Of a DNA stretch of 35,583 nt, positions 6,124 through 14,389 are shown one piece after another. Every line of letters starts with the position of its first letter. The first letter of the stretch is position 1. The notes under the pieces were generated by a model, which saw only the letters and a program-made list of their open reading frames with translations, was not told where the DNA came from and searched no databases. The position numbers were made by a program, and so were the translations under genes. This DNA comes from Synechococcus sp. UW140 (GTDB lineage Bacteria; Cyanobacteriota; Cyanobacteriia; PCC-6307; Cyanobiaceae): the NCBI GenBank assembly GCA_945872185.1, contig CAMBZX010000009.1, forward strand, positions 1 to 35,583. The letters are read 5' to 3'.

Positions 6124-8897
6124 CGATCACCCCAGCCGCCCCTATTCAGATCGACACCATCAAGCCCTCCGAGGCGCGACGGATGGCCGAGCGCGACTAT
6201 GACATCAGGCCCTGGAGCCTCTGGGGCACCTACCTGAGCGAACGCCAGTGGGGCACCGTGCGCGAGGACTACTCCGCCGATGGCGACGCCTGGACCTCTT
6301 TCCCCCATGACCATGCCCGCTCCCGCGTCTACCGCTGGGGTGAAGACGGCCTGCTGGGTCTGTGCGACGAACAGTGCCGCCTCTGCTTTTCGCTGGCCCT
6401 GTGGAACGGCGCCGATCCGATCCTCAAGGAGCGGCCCTACGGCCTCGGCAATCCGGAAGGCAACCACGGCGAAGACCTCAAGGACTACTTCTTCCACCTC
6501 GCCAACACCCCCACCCACAGCTTCATGCGGGGGCTCTACAAGTATCCGCAGCGGGCCTTTCCCTACGAGCAGTTGGTGGCTGAAAATGGCCGCCGCGGGC
6601 GCGATCAACCCGAATATGAACTGATCGACACGGGCATCTTCAACGAGAATCGCTACTTCGACATCTTCATAGAATATGCGAAGGCGGGGCCTGAGGATCT
6701 GCTGATCCGGGTGCGAGCCACCAACCGCGGCCCTGAAGCGGCACCGCTCACCCTGCTGCCCACTCTGTGGTTACGCAACACCTGGCGCTGGGGCTATCCG
6801 GACGAGATCGAGCACAGCATCGCCCTGGCCCCCACGGCGGCCAACGATCCCTCCAGCAGCTCCATCGTCACCGACGTTGTTCCCCACCTCGGCACCTATC
6901 AGCTCGATTGCCAGCAAGCCGGGCGCTGGATCTTCACCGATAACGAAACCAACAGTGAGCGGCTCTGGAATCAACCCAACCCCACCCCCTTCCAGAAGGA
7001 CGGCTTCCATCGCCATGTGGTGAATGGCGAGCTGGCTGCGGTGAATCCGGCCCTGTGCGGTAGCAAGGCGGCCCGGGTGCTGGAGCACACCCTCGCCCCC
7101 GGCGAAGAGTGGGTGGTGGAGCTGCGCCTGCATCGCATCGACGGCACCGCAGGGGTGCCCTCCGCTGACATCGCCAACGGGTCAGCCAGCTCGCTGGCCA
7201 GCAGCTGGGATGCCACAACGGCCGCGGCTGACAACTATGCAGCGATCTTCGCCGACCGCGAGCGGGAATGGCTGGAGTACTTCGATAATCGTGTGCCCGG
7301 CCTGTCCGAAGACGACCGCCGCATCCATCTGGCCGGTACCGCGGGTTTGCTCTGGTGCAAGAAGTACTACGGCTGGAGCGTGATGCGCTGGCTGGCAGGC
7401 GACCCCACCGGCGCCGTTCCGCCCCACGAGCGCCTGAACACCCAGAACGCCTTCTGGAATCGGCTGCACGCCCACGACGTGATCTCGATGCCGGACTGCT
7501 GGGAGTATCCCTACTTCTGCCAGTGGGATCTGATGTTCCACGCGGTGGCCTTCGCCAACTTCGATCCGGCCACGGCCAAGGAGCAGTGCATGCTGCTGCG
7601 CAAACCCCACTACACCGCCCCCAACGCCCAGACCCCTGCTTACGAGTGGGCCCTTTCTGATCCCAATCCACCGATCGGCGCCTGGGCGGCGATGCGCATC
7701 TACCAGATTGATCGCAAGGCCACCGATGCTCCCGATCTGCCCTTCCTGCGCACGGCCCTGCGCAAGCTGGTTCTGGAATACGGCTGGTGGGCTAATCGCA
7801 ACGACCGCTCCGGCGACAACGTGTTTGAAGGCGGCTTCCTCGGCCTCGACAACATCGCCGTGTTTGATCGGCGCTTCCCCCTGGCCGACGGCAGCATCAT
7901 CGAGCAGTGCGACGGCACCGCCTGGATGGCCTCGCTCAGTCTCAACCTGCTGCAGATCGCCGTGGAGCTGAGCCGCGAGGAGCCGGAGTACGCCGACATC
8001 TGCGAGCGTTTCGTGGTGGATTTTGTGCAACTGGCGATCGGCCTCAACAAGCCCGCCGGCCGCAGTTACGTCAACTGGGACGAGGAAGATGGCTTCTATT
8101 ACGATGTGATCAAACGGCCCGACGGCAGCGTTGACTACCTGCGCACCCGTTCGCTCTCGGGCCTGGTACCGCTACTGGCGGTGCAGAGCTTCGACATCGA
8201 CACCGTGCAACGGCTGCCGATGCTCGACGTGACCAAGACCCTGGCCTGGTTTGTCCACGAGCGCACCACCCCCTCCTGGATGCTGCACAATCTGGCGATC
8301 TGGAACAACGATCGAGTGCTGTTCACTCTGGTGCCAAAAGATCGCCTGCAACGCATCTGCGAACGACTCTTTGATGAGGATGAGTTTCTCTCCCCCCACG
8401 GCATCCGTTCCCTTTCCAAAGTGTATGAAAAACAGCCCTACACCTACACCGAAGGCAGCCAGAGCCAGACGCTCGCCTACAGCCCGGCCGACAGCCCGGT
8501 GGCGATGTTCGGCGGCAATTCCAACTGGCGTGGGCCGGTGTGGATGCCGATCAACTTCTTGCTGATCGAGTCGCTGCAGAAGTTCGCCCATTTCTATGGC
8601 GACAGTCTCAAGGTGGAATTTCCCACCCGCTCCGGCAACTGGCTGAATCTCTGGGAGGTTTCACTGGAACTGGAGAAGCGGTTGGTGGGCATCTTCCGCC
8701 GTGACGACCAGGGTCGTCGCCCCTTCAATGGCAACGAAGAGACCTTCCAGAATGATCCCCACTGGCGCGATCTGATCCAGTTCAACGAATACTTCCACGG
8801 CGACAATGGCAGCGGCGTCGGTGCCTCCCACCAGACCGGTTGGAGCGCGATGGCCTGCAAGATGCTCAGTCAGCTGTCCAACTACCCCGACGACTGA
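6120..8897 (+). CDS. GH63/MGH1-like glycoside hydrolase (glucosidase family)
   Basis: A 925-residue protein of the bacterial 'glucosidase' group related to GH63/MGH1-like (alpha/alpha)6-barrel hydrolases. The N-terminal third is a beta-rich domain with SLWGTYLSERQWGTVREDYS near residue 32. The barrel includes WEYPYFCQWDLMFHAVAF near 462 (a WD pair typical of the general acid site) and NWRGPVWMPINFLL near 802, a signature shared with GH63 enzymes. It probably cleaves an alpha-glucoside or a compatible-solute glycoside; the substrate cannot be read from sequence. No signal peptide is visible, so it is likely cytoplasmic. The GTG start overlaps the GMC stop by GTGA, indicating coupling. A GC-rich hairpin follows the stop. 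Confidence 0.85.
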   Translation: MTITPAAPIQIDTIKPSEARRMAERDYDIRPWSLWGTYLSERQWGTVREDYSADGDAWTSFPHDHARSRVYRWGEDGLLGLCDEQCRLCFSLALWNGADPILKERPYGLGNPEGNHGEDLKDYFFHLANTPTHSFMRGLYKYPQRAFPYEQLVAENGRRGRDQPEYELIDTGIFNENRYFDIFIEYAKAGPEDLLIRVRATNRGPEAAPLTLLPTLWLRNTWRWGYPDEIEHSIALAPTAANDPSSSSIVTDVVPHLGTYQLDCQQAGRWIFTDNETNSERLWNQPNPTPFQKDGFHRHVVNGELAAVNPALCGSKAARVLEHTLAPGEEWVVELRLHRIDGTAGVPSADIANGSASSLASSWDATTAAADNYAAIFADREREWLEYFDNRVPGLSEDDRRIHLAGTAGLLWCKKYYGWSVMRWLAGDPTGAVPPHERLNTQNAFWNRLHAHDVISMPDCWEYPYFCQWDLMFHAVAFANFDPATAKEQCMLLRKPHYTAPNAQTPAYEWALSDPNPPIGAWAAMRIYQIDRKATDAPDLPFLRTALRKLVLEYGWWANRNDRSGDNVFEGGFLGLDNIAVFDRRFPLADGSIIEQCDGTAWMASLSLNLLQIAVELSREEPEYADICERFVVDFVQLAIGLNKPAGRSYVNWDEEDGFYYDVIKRPDGSVDYLRTRSLSGLVPLLAVQSFDIDTVQRLPMLDVTKTLAWFVHERTTPSWMLHNLAIWNNDRVLFTLVPKDRLQRICERLFDEDEFLSPHGIRSLSKVYEKQPYTYTEGSQSQTLAYSPADSPVAMFGGNSNWRGPVWMPINFLLIESLQKFAHFYGDSLKVEFPTRSGNWLNLWEVSLELEKRLVGIFRRDDQGRRPFNGNEETFQNDPHWRDLIQFNEYFHGDNGSGVGASHQTGWSAMACKMLSQLSNYPDD

Positions 8898-8900
8898 CCA

Positions 8901-8915
8901 GCGCCGTCACGGCGC
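8901..8915 (+). terminator. GC hairpin directly after the glycosidase gene
   Basis: GCGCCG-TCA-CGGCGC forms a perfect 6-bp stem with a 3-nt loop, beginning 3 nt after the TGA. There is no T tract, so it is at best a weak intrinsic terminator or a 3'-end stabiliser. It separates the oxidase/glycosidase operon from the second GMC gene 160 bp downstream. Confidence 0.4.
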
Positions 8916-9074
8916 CGCACCTCATCCTGGTGTTGCGATTTGATCCAGGGCTGCAGTGATTGCGATCCAACGATCGCATCGAGAGCCCCCTCAAGACGCT
9001 CCCCAGAGCCAACCCGTCCAGCACTCCGAAGCCTCGGCGTTCCCCGTTTCCAGCTCCCCCACCCGTTCCTCCTC

Positions 9075-10730
9075 ATGAGCTCCCCGTCTCCCAGCGCCGC
9101 CGCCGTCTCCGCCGCCAGCGGTGGTCCGAACTTCCACAGCTCACCCCTGCCCGATGCCAGCCAACTGCAGGTGGCCAACGGCGCCCACTTTGACGTGGTG
9201 ATCATCGGCAGCGGCGCCGGCGGCGGCACCCTGGCCCGCCATCTGGCTGGGACAGGCCTCAAGGTGCTGGTGCTGGAGCGGGGCGACTGGCTGCCCCAGG
9301 AACCCCAGAACTGGGATGCGGAGGCGGTGTTCCAGCAGAACCGCTATGTGTCGAAGGATCCCTGGCTCGACAAGCACGGCAAGGCCTTCCAGCCCGGCAG
9401 CCATTACTTCGTCGGTGGCGCCACCAAGATGTATGGCGCCGCCCACTTCCGCCTGCGCCAGCAGGATTTTGAAGAACTCGCTCACTTCGATGGCACCTCG
9501 CCGGCCTGGCCCCTGCGCTACGCCGACTTCGAGCCCTGGTACCAGCAGGCGGAGGAGATGTATCACGTGCACGGCCAGCGGGGCGAGGATCCCACCGAGC
9601 CCCCGTGCAGCGGCCCCTATCCCCATCCGCCGGTGGCCCATGAGCCGCGCATGCAGAAGCTGGTGGACGACCTGCGCTCCGGCGGGCTCCATCCCTTCCA
9701 CGCCCCCAGCGGCGTGCTGCTCGACGAGGCCAACCTGGCCTTCAGCCGCTGCCGCAAGTGCAACTGCTGCGATGGCTTCCCCTGCCTGGTGCACGCCAAG
9801 TCGGATGCGGAGGTGCTGGGGATGCGGCCGGCCCTGGCGTCGCCCACCGTGTCGCTGCTGACCCGGGCCCAGGTGAAACGCTTGATCACCGACGACTCCG
9901 GCCGCAGCGTCAAAGCCGTGGAGCTCGAACGCGACGGCGAACCGATGACCGTCAGCGGCGATGTGGTGGTGGTGAGCTGTGGCGCCGCCAACAGCGCCCG
10001 GCTGCTGCTGATGTCGGCGAACGACAAGCATCCCCGCGGCCTGGCCAACGGCTCCGATCAGGTGGGCCGCCACTACATGTTCCACAACAGCAAGGCGATG
10101 GTGGCCCTGGCCCACGAGCCGAATCTCACCGTGTTCCAGAAAACTGTGTCGATCAACGACTGGTATCTCGGCGATGCGGACTTCGACTACCCGATGGGCA
10201 ACATCCAGATGACGGGCAAGACCAGCGGCACGATCATGAAGGGCTATGCGCCGCTGGAAACCTTCCTGATGCCGGGCTGGAGCATGGACAAGATCGCCGA
10301 ACACGCGATCGACTTCTGGATCTCCAGCGAAGATCTCCCCGATCCAAACAACCGCGTGACCGTGACCGGCACCGGCCAGATCCAGCTGAGCTACACCCCC
10401 AACAATCTCACCGCTTCCCAGCGCCTGGTGAGCCGGCTGGAGGGCATGCTCGATCGCCTCTATCTGCGTAAGCACCTGGTGGAACGCCAGATCTACATCG
10501 CCAACAGCATGGGCATCGCCGCCGTGGGTCACCAGGCCGGCACCTGCCGCTTCGGCAGCGATCCAGCCAGCTCGGTGCTGGATCTCAACTGCAAAGCCCA
10601 CGAACTCGACAACCTCTACGTTGTCGACACCAGCTTCATGCCGACGATCGGCGCCGTGAACCCCTCGCTCACCGCCATCGCCAATGCCCTGCGGGTGGGC
10701 ACCCATCTGGTTGAGCGGCTGCGCGGTTGA
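9075..10730 (+). CDS. GMC oxidoreductase with cysteine cluster
   Basis: From the ATG at 9075 this is a 551-residue GMC flavoprotein dehydrogenase. The FAD site VVIIGSGAGGGTLA is at about 41-54 and LVLERGDW at 65-72. A cysteine-rich insert CRKCNCCDGFPCLVHAKSDA begins at C226 (C226, C229, C231, C232, C237). The C-terminal domain keeps H486 (GHQAGTCRFG) and N529 (VNPSLT), the expected catalytic pair. It likely oxidises an alcohol or sugar, passing electrons to a quinone or other carrier; the cysteines could hold an Fe-S centre, by analogy with FAD glucose/fructose dehydrogenases. The ORF track extends to a TTG at 8940, but those 45 residues look non-conserved, so I prefer the ATG. It is paralogous to the upstream GMC protein, which lacks the Cys insert. 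Confidence 0.9.
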   Translation: MSSPSPSAAAVSAASGGPNFHSSPLPDASQLQVANGAHFDVVIIGSGAGGGTLARHLAGTGLKVLVLERGDWLPQEPQNWDAEAVFQQNRYVSKDPWLDKHGKAFQPGSHYFVGGATKMYGAAHFRLRQQDFEELAHFDGTSPAWPLRYADFEPWYQQAEEMYHVHGQRGEDPTEPPCSGPYPHPPVAHEPRMQKLVDDLRSGGLHPFHAPSGVLLDEANLAFSRCRKCNCCDGFPCLVHAKSDAEVLGMRPALASPTVSLLTRAQVKRLITDDSGRSVKAVELERDGEPMTVSGDVVVVSCGAANSARLLLMSANDKHPRGLANGSDQVGRHYMFHNSKAMVALAHEPNLTVFQKTVSINDWYLGDADFDYPMGNIQMTGKTSGTIMKGYAPLETFLMPGWSMDKIAEHAIDFWISSEDLPDPNNRVTVTGTGQIQLSYTPNNLTASQRLVSRLEGMLDRLYLRKHLVERQIYIANSMGIAAVGHQAGTCRFGSDPASSVLDLNCKAHELDNLYVVDTSFMPTIGAVNPSLTAIANALRVGTHLVERLRG

Positions 10731-10743
10731 TGCCCCCAACCGC

Positions 10744-10759
10744 ACCCAGGCGTCTGGGT
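10744..10759 (+). terminator. Short hairpin after the second GMC gene
   Basis: ACCCAG-GCGT-CTGGGT forms a perfect 6-bp stem with a 4-nt loop, 13 bp after the TGA at 10728-10730. It lacks a following T run. It may mark the end of the GMC transcript before the HlyD-type gene. Confidence 0.35.
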
Positions 10760-10870
10760 CCGGCCACCTGCGGCGCTCCGGCCTGCAGCGGCCGGATCCA
10801 CCAGCGGCCTTTGGCTGGCGGGGTTGCCATGATCCTGGGGCAGGCTGGACAACGGCCGGGCTGAGTGGAG

Positions 10871-12211
10871 ATGCGCACCTTGGACCCTCGCCCTGTGGAG
10901 CCGCTGCCGACAGCCCTGCGCCGCGACGCCCCGCTGTCCCATTCCGAGCGGCGGGTGCTGGTGGCGCTGGCCAGCGCCTGGGCCCTCACCGCCGGCTGGT
11001 TTCTATTTTGGCCGGTGCCCACCGAGGTGATCGGCCGCGGCGTCGTGATCGTGCCCGGTGGCGCCACCGTGATCGACGCCCGGGCCGAGGGCCAGATCCT
11101 CAGCCTGCCGGTGCGGGTCGGAGACGAGGTGCAGCGGGGCCAGACCCTGATCCGCCTCTTCCTGCCCGCCCTGGAGCAGCAGCTGCGCCGCCAGGAGAAG
11201 GATCTGAGCGAACTGATCCGCATCAACGCCGATCTCGACCAGCGCGACCGGGGGCGCCTGGCCTCGGCTGGGCGGTTGCGGGACACGGCCCTGGCCAAAC
11301 TCGAAGCCGACCGCCAGCGCTTTCAAGCCCTGCGCCGCATCTATGACCAGAAGGTGGCTGATTTCCGCCATCTGGCCCGCCGCGAGGTCGTGGCCCCCCT
11401 GGCCCAGGAGGTGGTGGCCAGCGAAGACCGGGCCGTCCAGCTGGGCAACAGCCTTGCCGAGGTGGGGATCCGCCAGCGGGAGGCGATCGATGTCTGGGAG
11501 AAGGTGAAGCTGGAGATCGAGACCGAGGCCCAGCGCCGTCGTTACGCCATCGACGATGCCCGCCGTGCCGTGCGGGTGACCCAGACCCAACTGCGTTACG
11601 ACGGCACCCTCAGCGCCGATCGCGACGGGCGCATCCTCGATCTGCAGGTGGTGCGCGGCCAGACCGTGAAGGCGGGGGAACGGCTCGGCACCCTCGGCAG
11701 CCGCCAGGGCGAAGCACTGCGCGCCGTGGCCTACTTCGCACCGGCCGATGCCCGCCGGTTGCGACCGGGCCTGGCGATGGAGGTGGTGCCGGACTGGAAT
11801 GAACGGGGCCGTTTCGGCGGCATTCGCGGACGGGTGCAACGGGTGAGCCTGCTGCCCGCCACCCCTGAGGATGTGAACACCACCATGGGCAATCCCCAGC
11901 TGGCCGAAGCCCTGGTGCGCAACGGGCCCGTGCTGCGCACCGAGATCGAGCTGCTGAGTGTCGACCCGAACCGCTCGGGCTCAGGGAGGCGATCCAGCCT
12001 GGACGGCTATCGCTGGACGATCAGCCGCGGCAGCAGTGTCTTCCCGATCCGCGAAGGGCTGACGCTCAAGGCCCATGGCTACGTGGAATGGCGCACGCCG
12101 GCCAGCTACCTGTTGCCGATCCTGCGCGACCTAACCGGCAGTTACCGCACCTTGCGCCAGCAGGAGCGCCAGGATGACCGCGAGCTGCGCCAGCGGGGCA
12201 CGCTGCCATGA
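10871..12211 (+). CDS. HlyD-type periplasmic adaptor (membrane fusion protein)
   Basis: A 446-residue adaptor. A short cytoplasmic N-terminus is followed by one transmembrane helix (about 28-47, LVALASAWALTAGWFLFW). Next come a split lipoyl/biotinyl domain (GQILSLPVRVGDEVQRGQTL, then DGRILDLQVVRGQTVKAGE), a long Arg/Glu-rich coiled-coil hairpin between the halves, and a beta-barrel tail. The arrangement, including YRWTISRGSS...IREGLTLK near the end, resembles adaptors of NHLM/NHLP peptide-export systems, though this is from memory. A GTG at 10865 is an alternative start; GGAG abuts the ATG. The stop overlaps the next small gene (ATGA). It should link an inner-membrane transporter to a TolC-like channel, but no transporter gene is adjacent. 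Confidence 0.87.
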   Translation: MRTLDPRPVEPLPTALRRDAPLSHSERRVLVALASAWALTAGWFLFWPVPTEVIGRGVVIVPGGATVIDARAEGQILSLPVRVGDEVQRGQTLIRLFLPALEQQLRRQEKDLSELIRINADLDQRDRGRLASAGRLRDTALAKLEADRQRFQALRRIYDQKVADFRHLARREVVAPLAQEVVASEDRAVQLGNSLAEVGIRQREAIDVWEKVKLEIETEAQRRRYAIDDARRAVRVTQTQLRYDGTLSADRDGRILDLQVVRGQTVKAGERLGTLGSRQGEALRAVAYFAPADARRLRPGLAMEVVPDWNERGRFGGIRGRVQRVSLLPATPEDVNTTMGNPQLAEALVRNGPVLRTEIELLSVDPNRSGSGRRSSLDGYRWTISRGSSVFPIREGLTLKAHGYVEWRTPASYLLPILRDLTGSYRTLRQQERQDDRELRQRGTLP

Positions 12212-12465
12212 CCAGGGACAACACCCCCTCAGCGACGACCGCCGGCAGCCTGCGCCATGAACTGCCCTGGCTGGCCCTGGAGGCCGCCTTGCTGGTGGTG
12301 CTGCTGCACGCCAATGCCCCGGAGGTGTGGTTCTGGTTCGCAGCCCTGCTGGTGCTGCTGATCTGGCGCACCATGGCCTGGCAGAACCGGCGCTGGGAAC
12401 GGCTCCAGGCCGAAGTTCAGGAGCCTCCGAACACCAGCGGCAGCTCCACCGGCAACCCCGGCTGA
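12208..12465 (+). CDS. Small membrane protein downstream of the HlyD-type adaptor
   Basis: An 85-residue protein, coupled to the adaptor gene by ATGA. Residues 20-35 (LPWLALEAALLVVLLH) and 40-53 (VWFWFAALLVLLIWR) are hydrophobic, consistent with two helices or a hairpin. A charged, Ser/Thr/Pro-rich tail follows. I recognise no family. Its last 49 bp overlap the 3' end of the convergent tolC-like gene, so this tail is constrained by two reading frames. Gene order suggests an accessory component of the same envelope export apparatus. Confidence 0.65.
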   Translation: MTRDNTPSATTAGSLRHELPWLALEAALLVVLLHANAPEVWFWFAALLVLLIWRTMAWQNRRWERLQAEVQEPPNTSGSSTGNPG

Positions 12466-14120
12466 GGCGGCACCGGCAGCAGTTCGCGCAGCAGCTGGGC
12501 GTAGCTCACATTGGCCAGCGTGGTCGATTCGGCCACCCCCTCCATCGCCCCGGTGAGGGTGGACACGGTGACGGCCACATCGCTGTAATCGGCCAGCCCC
12601 AGCTGATAGCGGGCGCGCACGTCGCGGAAGGCCTCGCGCGAGGCGCTGTAGGAGGCGCGGGCCGCCACGATCTGGCCCAGGGCGGCGCGATGGTCGTAGA
12701 AGGCGGCCTCCAGGCGCTGGCGGATGGCATTGCGCTCCCGGGCCAGGGTCTGATCGGTGCGGGCCGCGGCGGCGCGGCTGGCGGCCACCGCTCCGGCGGT
12801 GACGCCGCCATCGAAGAAGCGCCAGTGCAGCTGCAGGCCGGCGGCCCAGTCGGCGCTTTGATTGAGCAACTGGGGGATATGGGCCGAGCCGCAACAGCCC
12901 TCCAGCTGGATCAGGGGCTGGGTGATCACCCCCTCGCCATAGCCGGCTGAGGCCACCAGCCGCAGGCTGGGCAGCAGCTCGGCGGCGCGGCGATCAGCCT
13001 GGCGCAGCAGGGCATCGCGGGCGGCCTGCAGGGCCTTGAGCTGGGGGTTGTCGCTCCAGCCGCGCAGGATCGTCGGCTCCAGCTCCAGGGGCCAGGGTGG
13101 CTGCAGTCGCACCGCCTCGCTGGCCCGCAGGCTGACATCAAAGGGAACGTTGATCAGGTTGCTGAGCTGGCGCTGGCGGCTGAGCCGCAACGCCTCGGCC
13201 TGCTCCAGCCGATAACGGCTCTGTTGCAGGGAGGCCTCGGCCCGCAGCAGATCGAGCCGGGGCACCAGGCCCACCTGCTTGAGGGCCGCCACCTGATCAC
13301 GCACCACCGTGTCACTGGCGACGACGGCCTGGCGAATGCGCTGCAGTTGATCAGCCAGCTGCAAGCCGTAGTAGGCGACGCTGACATCCAGCTGCAGCTG
13401 ACGCAGCCGATCCCCGTAGCGCTGGCGCGAGGCCTTGAGGCTGTCCTCGGCCTCGGCGATGGCGGCGGTACGGCCCGGGCTGATCAGCTCCCAACCCAGC
13501 TCCATCCGGGCTGCCGCCGCGCCGACATTGGTCTGCAGCACATTCCAGCCCTGCGGCTTGACCAGAAACGGCGATCCCACCGGGTAGAAGCCGACATTGT
13601 CGGTCCAGACCGAGCTGTAGGAGCGCTCCTGGCGGTACCCCCCCGCCAGGTTCAGGCCCAGCTCGGGCCACCAGCGCCCGCGGGCCGAACCGACCAGATC
13701 CTGCTGCTCGCGCACGCTCAGCACGGCGGCGGCCAGATCGGGATCGTTGCGCAAGGCCACCAGCAAGGCCTCGGCCAGGCTGAGGCGCTGACGCCGCTGG
13801 ATGCGCACCGCCGCCGGCGTGGTGGGCAAGGCGGTGGCAGCCGGCGCCGGCAGGCCCTCGAGAACGGCCGCAGCCGCCGGCCCTGAGCCCTGCGCGTCTG
13901 AAGCCCCCTCAGACTCGGCCGAGCCCGGCAGCAGGCTGCGGTCCAGCAGCTCCAGATCGTGCTGGAAGCCCTGCAGGCTGCGCAACAGCGCCGAGGAGGG
14001 GGGAGGCAGTCGCTGCGGTTGGGGCGCCGGGATCAATGGCTGGGCCAGGGCTGGCGGCAGCGCTGCCAGAAATCCGAAGGCCAGCCCGGGGGCGGACCGC
14101 AGCCAGCGGGGCCGGATCAT
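12417..14120 (-). CDS. TolC-family outer membrane factor (copy 1)
   Basis: A 567-residue TolC/OEP-family channel when started at the ATG at 14120. A signal peptide covers about residues 1-26 (FGFLAALPPALA-QP). Two OEP repeats follow, with RLSLAEALLVALRNDP at the first helix, PFDVSLRASE mid-protein, and RARYQLGLADYSDVA near the C-terminus. The protein would form a trimeric outer-membrane/periplasmic conduit for export. The ORF-track extension upstream is a frame through the two small membrane genes. The ATG overlaps the preceding stop (ATGA). It is clearly paralogous to the TolC at 22865-24556, including GCCG. Its 3' end overlaps the plus-strand small gene by 49 bp. The Pro-rich linker after the signal peptide is unusual but shared by both paralogues in looser form. 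Confidence 0.92.
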   Translation of the reverse strand: MIRPRWLRSAPGLAFGFLAALPPALAQPLIPAPQPQRLPPPSSALLRSLQGFQHDLELLDRSLLPGSAESEGASDAQGSGPAAAAVLEGLPAPAATALPTTPAAVRIQRRQRLSLAEALLVALRNDPDLAAAVLSVREQQDLVGSARGRWWPELGLNLAGGYRQERSYSSVWTDNVGFYPVGSPFLVKPQGWNVLQTNVGAAAARMELGWELISPGRTAAIAEAEDSLKASRQRYGDRLRQLQLDVSVAYYGLQLADQLQRIRQAVVASDTVVRDQVAALKQVGLVPRLDLLRAEASLQQSRYRLEQAEALRLSRQRQLSNLINVPFDVSLRASEAVRLQPPWPLELEPTILRGWSDNPQLKALQAARDALLRQADRRAAELLPSLRLVASAGYGEGVITQPLIQLEGCCGSAHIPQLLNQSADWAAGLQLHWRFFDGGVTAGAVAASRAAAARTDQTLARERNAIRQRLEAAFYDHRAALGQIVAARASYSASREAFRDVRARYQLGLADYSDVAVTVSTLTGAMEGVAESTTLANVSYAQLLRELLPVPPQPGLPVELPLVFGGS

Positions 14121-14389
14121 GGCGGATCGGTCCTGGGCGGCGACGGCAATGGCCCTGAAGGGGGCGGGGGCGGGGCCGCCATGGCGTGGGAAGCCTGCAT
14201 CAGATCGTGGAGCCCCAGGGTGGTGCGGGCCAGGCAACCAATTGAGAAACAGATGGCGGCGCTGCCGAACAGGCCCAGCTTCGCCTCCTGGGTCTCGCCA
14301 TCGATGCGGGTCATGGCCAGCAGCACCACACCGGCAGCCAGCCAGGGCAGGGTGACGACCAGGGCGATCTGGGAGCGGGTCATCGCCAT
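14117..14389 (-). CDS. 90-aa two-helix membrane protein with GLFGxAAICFSIGC motif (copy B)
   Basis: A 90-residue protein with helices at about 8-26 and 38-55, then a Pro-rich tail (APPPPPSGPLPSPP). The second helix contains GLFGSAAICFSIGC, nearly identical to GLFGNAAICFSIGC in the adjacent upstream gene product, also 90 residues. It starts at the ATG sharing one base with that gene's TGA, and its stop overlaps the tolC start by ATGA. Three genes are therefore translationally coupled. I know no named family for it. Context suggests a small inner-membrane component of the export system, perhaps partnering its paralogue. Confidence 0.75.
   Translation of the reverse strand: MAMTRSQIALVVTLPWLAAGVVLLAMTRIDGETQEAKLGLFGSAAICFSIGCLARTTLGLHDLMQASHAMAAPPPPPSGPLPSPPRTDPP

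Noticed and set aside
9141-10745. 534-aa minus-strand ORF
   Set aside because: Antisense shadow of the second GMC oxidoreductase, which has clear FAD and catalytic motifs.
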